Shown: positions 1-6,422 of the stretch, one piece after another | How the letters are laid out: each line of letters starts with the position of its first letter | How positions within the stretch are numbered: position 1 is the stretch's first letter | Notes under the pieces: generated by a model | Seen by the model: only the letters and a program-made list of their open reading frames with translations | What the model was told of the DNA's origin: nothing | Database searches by the model: none | Origin: an uncultured Odoribacter sp. | Lineage (GTDB): Bacteria; Bacteroidota; Bacteroidia; Bacteroidales; Marinifilaceae | DNA length: 7,724 bases | Direction of reading: 5' to 3' | Assembly: GCA_900548135.1 (NCBI GenBank) | Contig: URJC01000116.1 | Location: forward strand, 1-7,724 | Translations under genes and position numbers: made by a program

Positions 1-716
1 GTTTTATCATAATATACAGCGTGCAGATTTCCGTTGGGGTGGTTCTGAAAGCGGTACGGTAGATTATCCGTGTTGGTCTTCTTTTCCACAACCTTATTCA
101 CACCATAAACAATCCGACACTGAACGGAATCATCTTCGTTTATTGAAGCATGGAGATCCGGATGGACAATACTGGGTTCCCGCGATGGCAGATACCCCGC
201 TGAGAGGAGCTAATGGAAGACATGAATGGTTGGGAACCCGGAGATGAAACGGCTGTATATTCTTTGAATGCTTTGGTAAATAAATATTATAATTCGGTAG
301 GAAGAAATGCTACCCTGATCCTGGGGGTAACACCAGATCCTAACGGTTTGATACCAGTGGAGGATTCTGTCCGGTTGCAGGAATTTGGGCAGGCAATACA
401 ACAATTGCTGGGATATCCCTTAAAAACAACGGCTGGTCAGAAGAAACAACTGGACCTGAAATTACCACAAATCACTAAAGTGAATCAATGTGTCATTCAG
501 GAAGATATCCGGCAAGGTGAACGGATCAGAAAATACAAAGTAGAGGCTAAAGTTGATGGAAAATGGCAGATCGTTTGTGAAGGTGAATCGGTGGGACACA
601 AACGGATTCAGCGATTTGAGCCCGTACAGACCAACCAATTGCGTCTTATTGTGCTACAGGCAAAGGATGTACCCCAGATCCGGAATTTTAGTGTTTATAG
701 TGACGGCTCATTTTAA
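1..716 (+). pseudogene. GH29 alpha-L-fucosidase, 3' part, frameshifted near base 230 (5' end outside window)
   Basis: Alpha-L-fucosidases of GH29 release terminal alpha-fucose from glycans. Bases 2-229 read openly in one frame and include RWGGSESG and YPCWS, which correspond to the RW-x-GNE-x-G region that precedes the aglycone loops in this family; the Glu in GSESG is a candidate acid/base. That frame reaches NGRHEW and then stops at the TGA of 245-247. The sequence continues one base out of step as WEPGDETAVYSLNALVNKYY and SVGRNATLILGVTPDPNGL, both typical GH29 barrel-end motifs, and closes with a C-terminal beta-sandwich ending at the TAA of 714-716. The break is at about 227-231: one base too many for EW-WEPGDE, or two too few for EW-x-WEPGDE. 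The ATG at 213 only opens the second frame by chance and should not be used as a start. The C-terminal sandwich resembles residues 407-475 of the intact GH29 downstream. A sequencing error cannot be excluded; family assignment is firm. Confidence 0.85.
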
Positions 717-1240
717 TTTTTCGCTGTGGCAGGAGCAATCGGTATGCCCTGATCACGATATGTTTTATTCTTGTGATCGTATTTTTGGATGAATGATGGC
801 TCGTTCAAAGGCAGTTTCCGGAGAGCCGGTATATTTTCGGATACTCCCGAATCCGTTTTTGCCGACCCATTTTGTGCTAACGGGGTTTATCGGGTAGTTG
901 CTTCCGTAGGAGAACAAGCAATAACTGGGGGAAAAATGTCCTGGTGATTGATTTGATACGACAGGAATGGACAGACTGTCCATAAATTGGAAACAGAAAA
1001 AAGCTATTTTGGGATGGATTTACAGGTCGATTGTGTTATTTTTGTCCATTGGTAAAGGGATGGGCAGGGATTGGTTTGCAGGAAAAATATTTATCCCCGG
1101 TGAGAGTCCGTATTCTTGCCTGTTCTGAAAAACGTTTGGTGCTGGATGTTTTGACAAAGGGAAGCCTTAATGTGTGGTATAATGACCGGCTGGTCAGGAT
1201 GGTGATTGATCAACCGGAACAGATGATATTAACCAAGTAA
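715..1240 (+). pseudogene. Decayed 3' remnant of a GH36-like (Sip1/raffinose-synthase type) glycosidase
   Basis: Several frames together spell the C-terminal part of a GH36-like protein. Bases 715-789 give NFSLWQEQSVCPDHDMFYSC, matching the family's SLW...PDWDMF-S motif, then a TGA at 790-792. The same frame resumes as MMARSKAVSGEPVYF (793-837), like the family's A-x-A-AISGGPVYVSD. A shift at about 837 leads to SDTPESVFADPF and NGVYRVVASVGEQA (837-935), and a second shift at about 935 leads to NVLVIDLIRQEW. After a TAA at 983-985 that last frame runs through CPLVKGWAGIGLQEKYLSP to the TAA at 1238-1240, matching the C-terminal beta-sandwich with its IGL-x-KYLSP motif. Everything upstream of the SLW motif is absent; the GH29 stop codon sits at the junction, suggesting a deletion. 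Between SD and TPES I would expect more residues, so an internal deletion is likely too. The ATG at 1031 is not a real start. Family assignment is by remembered motifs; GH36-type alpha-galactosidase activity of the ancestor is inference. Confidence 0.7.
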
Positions 1241-1337
1241 TTGTATAATGCTCAGCGTCCTTCCTTTTAAGCAGATGGTCGCCTTTACCCTTGGTCAGAC
1301 GAACAAATAGTAACGAATCACGAATGAGAGAAGATAT

Positions 1338-3233
1338 ATGCGTAAATTGTTTTTTATCAGTATGACGCTTTGTATTGTATTGGGGGCCTGTAAATCCCAG
1401 CGTCAGTATTTTGTAAAAACCGTAGAATTTCCGAAAGAGGCTACTCCGGAGCAAAAAATCGGAATATCGGCCCGGGTAGTGCCGACAGAAGGACAATATC
1501 ATTGGCAGCAATTGGAGTTGACTGCTTTTATTCATTTTGGCATAAATACATTTACCGGGCGGGAATGGGGAGATGGTAAAGAAAACCCTGCGTTATTTAA
1601 TCCGACGGCTTTGGATTGTGAACAATGGGTAAAAGCATTGAAAGCGGGAGGTTTTAAGATGGTGATTATTACTGCTAAGCATCATGATGGTTTCTGTTTA
1701 TGGCCAACAAAAACAACCCGGCATTCGGTTGTTTCGTCACCTTGGAAAGGGGGAAAAGGAGATGTTGTAGGTGAATTACGGAAAGCTTGTGATAAGTATG
1801 ATATGAAATTCGGTGTTTATTTGTCCCCCTGGGACCGGAATGCTGAATGTTATGGAGATTCGCCGGCTTATAACCGGATGTTTGTAGAACAATTGAAAGA
1901 ATTGTTGAGTAATTATGGAAAAGTTGATGAAGTATGGTTTGACGGGGCTAACGGAGAAGGACCTAATGGAAAAGTGCAGGTTTACGATTGGGAATTGTTC
2001 AATGCTGTGATCGATAGTTTACAACCCGGTGCAGTGAAGGCTATCACCGGTAATGATATCCGTTGGGTCGGAAATGAAAGAGGATTGGGACGTGAAACCG
2101 AATGGAGTGTAACGCCTTATTGGTCTTCCAGTTACAAGGAAGCGGCAGAGGAAAATAAGCGTTTGGGGTTAAAAAGTACGGCAAAGGATTTGGGTAGCCG
2201 GGATAAAGTCAAAGCTGCTAATCGTTTGTTCTGGTACCCCTCGGAAGTGGATGTATCTATTCGTCCGGGCTGGTTCTATCATCAGTACCAGGATACTAAG
2301 GTTAGGTCTTTGGCTAATTTGGTGAATATCTATTTTCAATCGGTAGGTTATAATTCGGTTTTGCTTTTGAATGTACCTCCTGACCGCCGGGGATTGATCA
2401 ATGAGGCAGATGTGGCACGTTTGAGGGAATTTGGAGACTATATTTCGGGAGTATTTGCAGACAATAAATTAGTGAATAAAAAGGTTGCCCGTACATTGAG
2501 GATGGGGGAAGCAGTTGAGTATGCGGTCAGACCAGGGGAACGGGTAAACGTGTGTTTGTTGGGAGAAGATATCCGGAAAGGACAACGGGTGGAAGAATTT
2601 ATGGTCGAAGGATTGGTGGATGGTAGCTGGCAGGTATTGGGTAAAGGCACGACTATTGGGTATAAGCGTTTACTGCGTTTCGCAACTTGTCAACCTGACT
2701 CCATCCGTTTAACCTTGAAACAGAGCAGGGCTGAGATGAATATCCGCGAGATGGGGGTGTATTTTGCTCCTGATTTGACAGAACAGAGTGCTCCGAAACA
2801 AAATACAGCTGCTCTAAAGAAAAATTGGAAAGTGTTGGCTGCCGATTCAGAATTGAAAGAACATCCGGCAACCGCAGCTATTGATGGTGATCCGCAAACA
2901 TATTGGAAATCGGGGAAAGAGGGGGATCAACACTGCCTGGATGTAGATTTGGGAAAGGAATACCAGGTGTCTGGTTTTACCTATGTTCCGGTGGCAGACA
3001 ATGAATATGCCGGTACTGTTTTCTTGTATCGTTTTTCAGTGAGTAAAGACGGGAAAAATTGGATTCCTTGTGAACTAAATGGGGAATTCAGTAATATCAA
3101 GAATAATCCGATACCACAGACAGTCCGGTTTAAACAAACTTATCCGGCACGTTATTTTCGCTTCGAATCGTTGAGGGAAATGGATAACCGGGGATTTATA
3201 ACTGTAGGAGAAATTAGTATATTAAATAAATAG
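1338..3233 (+). CDS. GH29 alpha-L-fucosidase, lipoprotein, with C-terminal F5/8 type C domain
   Basis: The 631-residue product hydrolyses terminal alpha-L-fucose, probably at the cell surface or in the periplasm. A lipoprotein signal peptide ends in the lipobox LGAC (Cys18). The catalytic (beta/alpha)8 barrel covers roughly residues 35-370 and shows HFGINTFTGREWG (66-78), ITAKHHDGFCLW (111-122), VWFDGA with the expected nucleophile Asp202, and RWVGNERG (242-249), where Glu247 is my acid/base candidate by spacing. VDVSIRPGWFYH (304-315) and SVGYNSVLLLNVPPDRRGL close the barrel. Residues about 375-478 form the C-terminal beta-sandwich common to this family, and about 490-631 look like a discoidin/F5-8 type C (CBM32-like) module, with HPATAAIDGDPQTYW and a final ARYFRFES...GEISILN pattern. 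The start is supported by the signal peptide directly after the ATG; no strong Shine-Dalgarno is seen, as is usual in Bacteroidetes. The GH31 gene follows after seven bases. Linkage specificity cannot be read from sequence alone. Confidence 0.93.
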   Translation: MRKLFFISMTLCIVLGACKSQRQYFVKTVEFPKEATPEQKIGISARVVPTEGQYHWQQLELTAFIHFGINTFTGREWGDGKENPALFNPTALDCEQWVKALKAGGFKMVIITAKHHDGFCLWPTKTTRHSVVSSPWKGGKGDVVGELRKACDKYDMKFGVYLSPWDRNAECYGDSPAYNRMFVEQLKELLSNYGKVDEVWFDGANGEGPNGKVQVYDWELFNAVIDSLQPGAVKAITGNDIRWVGNERGLGRETEWSVTPYWSSSYKEAAEENKRLGLKSTAKDLGSRDKVKAANRLFWYPSEVDVSIRPGWFYHQYQDTKVRSLANLVNIYFQSVGYNSVLLLNVPPDRRGLINEADVARLREFGDYISGVFADNKLVNKKVARTLRMGEAVEYAVRPGERVNVCLLGEDIRKGQRVEEFMVEGLVDGSWQVLGKGTTIGYKRLLRFATCQPDSIRLTLKQSRAEMNIREMGVYFAPDLTEQSAPKQNTAALKKNWKVLAADSELKEHPATAAIDGDPQTYWKSGKEGDQHCLDVDLGKEYQVSGFTYVPVADNEYAGTVFLYRFSVSKDGKNWIPCELNGEFSNIKNNPIPQTVRFKQTYPARYFRFESLREMDNRGFITVGEISILNK

Positions 3234-3240
3234 TGATAGT

Positions 3241-5688
3241 ATGTTTCGAAGTGTAATTGCAAGTTTTATCTTGTGTTGGGGTCTGAGTGTATATGGGTAT
3301 GCTGCCCCAAAGGCTGAGGAAGGTAAATATTGCATTGAGGGAGATACTGCTGTCGTGTGTATTTCTTTTCCGGATGAGCGTATTGTTCATGTACAGGTTT
3401 ACCCTAAGGGGAATGTCGGCATACGTCGTTCGCTTGTTGTGGACGAGAGTCGGTTTGATTTTAACCGGTGGGAAGTGTTGAAAAATAGACAGAGTATTGT
3501 TTTACGTACCAATGTGTTACAAGTTGAGTATGATCGTGTTACAGGAACATTGACATTTATTGACCGTCAGCGTGGAGAAAAGATATTATCCGAAGCTTCT
3601 CGTTCCTTTGCCCCGGAGGAAATGGCTGGAGATAAGGCTTGGCGCGTGAGACAAGAGTTTTTATTGACACCGGAAGAAGCGATATATGGTTTGGGACAGT
3701 TCCAGGAGGGTGTGTTTAACTATCGCGGACATCAGGTAAATTTAGTGCATGCTAACCGGGAGATTGCTAATCCGGTATTGTTGTCTTCCCAAAATTATCT
3801 ACTCTATTGGGATAATTATTCCAAGACAATCTTTGAGGAAAAAGAAGGGAAAGTTTCCTTGCATTCTGAAATGGGGGATGGAATCGATTATTACCTGGTT
3901 TATGGTAAAGATATGAACGATGCGATTGTGGGTTTTCGTCACCTGACCGGTGAAGTGCCGATGTTCCCGAAATCTGCATTTGGGTTTTGGATGTCTAAGG
4001 AGCGTTACCGTTCGTTTGATGAACTGACAGCTGTAGTTGCTGAATACCGGAAACGTAGGATTCCTTTGGATAATATCGTACAGGATTGGCAATATTGGGG
4101 TGAGGATATGTCGATGTGGAATAGCATGACTTTTGACTCGTTGAGGTATGCTGATCCGAAAAAAAGGATAGATAGTTTGCATCAGGTATATCATGTTAAG
4201 CTGACAGTTTCGGTGTGGCCTGGAGTGGGGAAAAAGACTGCTGTTTATCAGGCTATGGATTCTGCGGGTGTGTTATTTCAGGTTCCTACCTGGGCTGATT
4301 ATAAGGTAGTGGATATATATAATCCTGTGGCACAAGATATTTTCTGGCAGCATTTGTATGCCGGGCTTTATACGAAAGGAGTGGATTCCTGGTGGATGGA
4401 TGCGACAGAACCTTCTTTCCGTGACGGTTTGTATCAAAGTAAACAGGAATATTGGACTAAAAAGGCTGGCAGGACAGCTATTGGTTCATTCGGGCGGTAT
4501 TTGAATACTTATTCTTTGGTTTTGTCCGGTATGTTGTACGAGCAATTGAGGCAGCAAAGTAACCGACGGGTTTCAATCCTGACACGTTCTGCTTTTGCCG
4601 GGCAGCAAAAGTATGCAGCTTCTACCTGGTCTGGTGATATTTATGCTTCATGGGAGGTATTCAAAAATCAGATCCCTGCGGGTTTGAATTTGTGTATGAC
4701 AGGTATACCTTACTGGACTACTGATATTGGAGGTTTCCGGGTGATCAGCCAGGAGAAAGGCGGAAACTCGGGGAAAGGAGAGATTGGAAATTTTGTGGGT
4801 GAAAAGGTACAGGAAGGTGGCGGATACCGGAAGGGATTACGGGATTCTGCCTATCTGGAACTCTATACGCGTTGGTTCCAGTTCGGGGCTTTTTGTCCGA
4901 TGTTCAGAGCTCATGGTACAGAAGTTCCCCGGGAAATCTGGCACTTCGGTGAACCGGGATCACTCTGGTATGATGCACAGGTAGAAATGATTAACCTGAG
5001 ATATAGTCTATTGTCTTATATCTATTCCATGGCATGGAAAGTGACAGCAGAGCATGCAACCATGATGCGTGCCTTGGTGATGGATTTTCCTGGGGACCAG
5101 AAAACCCATGACGATGCCGGGAGTTATATGTTCGGGGATGCTCTGCTGGTTCATCCTGTAACCCGTCCTATGTTTTATGAGCGTAACGGTAAGATAGAAA
5201 ATCCGGATACCCGGGTCACTGTTTATTTACCTCAATGTGATGGGAATTACTGGTTCGATTTTAATACAAACCGTTGTTTTGCTGCTGGAAATACCATTCA
5301 ATATGAGGCTCCGCTTAAAGTGATGCCTGTGTTTGTAAAAGCAGGATCAATTATACCCCGTAATACCCCTGCGCAATATGCTTCGGAGGGAACTAACGAG
5401 GTGATGGATATAGTTGTTTATGCCGGAGAAGATGCCGGATTTACTTTGTATGAAGATGATAATGAGACTTATGACTATGAAAAAGGTGAATATGCAGTTG
5501 TAGATATCCATTGGAATGAAAAACGGAAAAAACTTTCTGTCTCAAAGCTCAAAGGTGCATGGAAACCTGCAACAGAACAGCGGGTTTTCAAGGTGAAAGT
5601 GCTGTGGCCCCAGACTGATGGTAGAGTAATAACCAAGGAAAAACAAGTGTCTTATCAGGGACAATCCCTGGTGATTTCTTTCGAATAA
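3241..5688 (+). CDS. GH31 alpha-glycosidase (alpha-xylosidase or alpha-glucosidase type), secreted
   Basis: The 815-residue protein belongs to GH31, retaining enzymes that cleave terminal alpha-linked xylose, glucose or related sugars. A type I signal peptide (about residues 1-22, ending YGYAA) implies periplasmic export; there is no lipobox. An N-terminal beta-sandwich (about 25-235) carries the YGLGQF motif (149-154). The barrel follows: PMFPKSAFGFWMSKERY, then VQDWQYWG (280-287). The nucleophile motif WWMDATEP puts Asp387 as nucleophile, and TWSGDIYASWEVF puts Asp466 as acid/base. LTRSAFAGQQKYA (447-459), GIPYWTTDIGGF and RWFQFGAFCPMFRAHGTE are also classic. C-terminal beta-sheet domains run from about 625, including PVFVKAGSIIP and FTLYEDDNETYDYEKG. 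No PA14 insert of the kind seen in some xyloglucan alpha-xylosidases is present. WMDATEP and the CPMFRAHG loop lean toward the alpha-xylosidase-like branch, but the substrate is not settled. It lies seven bases after the GH29 stop, so the two are probably one transcript. Confidence 0.93.
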   Translation: MFRSVIASFILCWGLSVYGYAAPKAEEGKYCIEGDTAVVCISFPDERIVHVQVYPKGNVGIRRSLVVDESRFDFNRWEVLKNRQSIVLRTNVLQVEYDRVTGTLTFIDRQRGEKILSEASRSFAPEEMAGDKAWRVRQEFLLTPEEAIYGLGQFQEGVFNYRGHQVNLVHANREIANPVLLSSQNYLLYWDNYSKTIFEEKEGKVSLHSEMGDGIDYYLVYGKDMNDAIVGFRHLTGEVPMFPKSAFGFWMSKERYRSFDELTAVVAEYRKRRIPLDNIVQDWQYWGEDMSMWNSMTFDSLRYADPKKRIDSLHQVYHVKLTVSVWPGVGKKTAVYQAMDSAGVLFQVPTWADYKVVDIYNPVAQDIFWQHLYAGLYTKGVDSWWMDATEPSFRDGLYQSKQEYWTKKAGRTAIGSFGRYLNTYSLVLSGMLYEQLRQQSNRRVSILTRSAFAGQQKYAASTWSGDIYASWEVFKNQIPAGLNLCMTGIPYWTTDIGGFRVISQEKGGNSGKGEIGNFVGEKVQEGGGYRKGLRDSAYLELYTRWFQFGAFCPMFRAHGTEVPREIWHFGEPGSLWYDAQVEMINLRYSLLSYIYSMAWKVTAEHATMMRALVMDFPGDQKTHDDAGSYMFGDALLVHPVTRPMFYERNGKIENPDTRVTVYLPQCDGNYWFDFNTNRCFAAGNTIQYEAPLKVMPVFVKAGSIIPRNTPAQYASEGTNEVMDIVVYAGEDAGFTLYEDDNETYDYEKGEYAVVDIHWNEKRKKLSVSKLKGAWKPATEQRVFKVKVLWPQTDGRVITKEKQVSYQGQSLVISFE
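5654..5680 (+). terminator. Possible intrinsic terminator overlapping the GH31 3' end
   Basis: Bases 5654-5661 (ATCAGGGA) pair with 5665-5672 (TCCCTGGT), giving an eight-pair stem with one T-G wobble and a three-base CAA loop. It is followed by GATTTCTTT, a short imperfect T-rich tail. It lies inside the last codons of the GH31 gene, so part of the symmetry could be chance. No better hairpin with a T-run follows; the seven-T run at 5704-5710 has no strong stem directly before it. Confidence 0.3.
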
Positions 5689-5690
5689 GC

Positions 5691-5732
5691 ATGATGTTTT
5701 CCCTTTTTTTGCGCTGCTATCAATAACATCAT
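5691..5732. repeat. Eight-base inverted repeat downstream of the GH31 gene
   Basis: ATGATGTT (5691-5698) is perfectly matched by AACATCAT (5725-5732), separated by 26 bases that include a run of seven T. The repeat lies just past the GH31 stop and just outside the truncated end of the methyltransferase relic. The long loop and A/T-rich arms make it a poor terminator; it might be a protein-binding site, a scar or chance. Confidence 0.3.
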
Positions 5733-5752
5733 AAGACGGCGGAGTTCATTGT

Positions 5753-6229
5753 TTATCGTATCCAATCCTGATTTCCTTATGCAATGAACACAGGATTTTC
5801 AACAGAAAAGACAAAATGACCTCCTACTGTTAAACAACGGTGTATTTTATGGCAGATGTCCCCGAATGATTCCAGGTAGTGAAAAGCCAGGAAACTAATG
5901 ATAATATCAAAGGTACCTGGCGCGAATTCATAATCTTCAATAACTGAACATAAGTTGGCTACCCGGGAAGAAGTATGTCATTTCTGTGCTTCGTGTGACA
6001 TTTTTTCCGGCAAATCAATCCTCAGGACATAAGCGGCCTCTTGTTCAATGACATACTGGCAATGCCACCCATATCCACACTCAAGGGCCAATACTCATTT
6101 CCCTTGAAAATCAATTAATAATTGCTTTAGTACATGCCATTCTCCTGCATCTTGTAATCTGTTTGCAGAACGTGACATTCGGCGGTATTATTTGAAGAAT
6201 TGTTCGTCGCCGTACTTATTTTCTTTCGT
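5753..6229 (-). pseudogene. Decayed class I SAM-dependent methyltransferase gene, start lost and C-terminus missing
   Basis: Read on the minus strand from 6229, one frame spells most of a UbiE/Methyltransf_11-like small-molecule methyltransferase: KENKYGDEQFFK, stop, then YRRMSRSANRLQDAGEWHVL, stop, VLALECGYGWHCQY, IDLPEKM, stop, IEDYEFAPGTFDIIIS, FLAFHYLESFGDI, HRCLTVGGHFVFSVENPVF, stop, GNQDWI. Relatives normally begin M-K-E-N-K-Y and read GKRVLDLGCGYGWHC. Here the start codon is ACG (6229-6227), and in-frame stops occur at 6190-6188 (TAA), 6097-6095 (TGA), 5980-5978 (TGA) and 5779-5777 (TAA), with a final TAA at 5755-5753. The two TGA codons stand where Arg (CGA) is expected, consistent with C-to-T changes. 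SAM-binding motif I has also decayed from LDLGCG to LALECG. About 159 codons remain of an expected 240 or so; nothing recognisable continues past 5753. It is convergent with the GH31 gene and divergent from the adaptor gene. The stops and lost motif make it non-functional; the family call is firm. Confidence 0.85.
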
Positions 6230-6422
6230 GTTTTTCAATTTGATTCCAAGGTATATTACATGCAGGGAAAGTAGAAAGAATATTTGAATTTTATACACAT
6301 TTGCCGGGACTTGGTTCCCCGGTATTCCTGCTTGAGAAACTGTTTTTCCGGTTTCGGTAAAATAAAGCCTGTTTGTTTCTGAATGTCCGTTTATTTTCGT
6401 CTGCAAATAAAATAATAAAATA
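6230..6422. other. Intergenic region between the methyltransferase relic and the adaptor gene
   Basis: About 190 bases without a supportable gene. The minus-strand frame that is open here is simply upstream continuation of the methyltransferase relic's frame and its conceptual protein (start at 6406) is not recognisable. There are two short inverted repeats, CCGGG/CCCGG at about 6304-6322 and GAAAC/GTTTC at 6336-6355. The last 20 bases before the ATG at 6423 are almost pure A/T. This stretch must hold the promoter of the adaptor operon. Confidence 0.5.
6372..6399 (+). promoter_or_regulatory. Candidate Bacteroidetes-type promoter for the adaptor operon
   Basis: TTTG at 6372-6375 and TATTTTCG at 6392-6399 resemble the Bacteroidetes sigma factor elements TTTG (-33) and TAnnTTTG (-7), the second with one mismatch. 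The spacer is 16 bases, shorter than the usual 19-21, which weakens the call. A start near 6406 would give a leader of under 20 bases before the ATG at 6423. No promoter of this quality was seen before the GH29 gene at 1338. Confidence 0.28.

Noticed and set aside
215..235. Programmed ribosomal frameshifting in the first GH29 gene
   Set aside because: There is no slippery heptamer or obvious downstream stimulatory structure, and GH29 enzymes are not known to need it.
1031..1240. 69-codon plus-strand open frame as an independent small protein
   Set aside because: Its sequence continues the same frame as the upstream GH36-like motifs and ends in that family's C-terminal sandwich, so it is a fragment, not a gene.
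1265..1293. Promoter for the GH29 gene (TACCCTTG at 1286-1293)
   Set aside because: It is one mismatch from TAnnTTTG but has no convincing TTTG element at the right distance; too weak to call.
1194..1535. 113-codon open frame on the minus strand across the GH29 start
   Set aside because: It is antisense to the signal peptide and first barrel strand of a certain GH29 gene and its protein resembles no family I know.
3799..4194. 131-codon open frame on the minus strand inside the GH31 gene
   Set aside because: It is antisense to conserved GH31 barrel sequence; a shadow of codon bias.
5753..6229. Stop-codon recoding (for example selenocysteine) in the methyltransferase frame
   Set aside because: Both TAA and TGA stops occur, the start codon is ACG, the SAM motif is damaged and the C-terminus is missing; decay explains all of it.
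6188..6406. 72-codon open frame on the minus strand as a separate small gene
   Set aside because: Its last 12 residues are the N-terminus of the methyltransferase relic; the remainder is upstream non-coding sequence read through because the start codon was lost.
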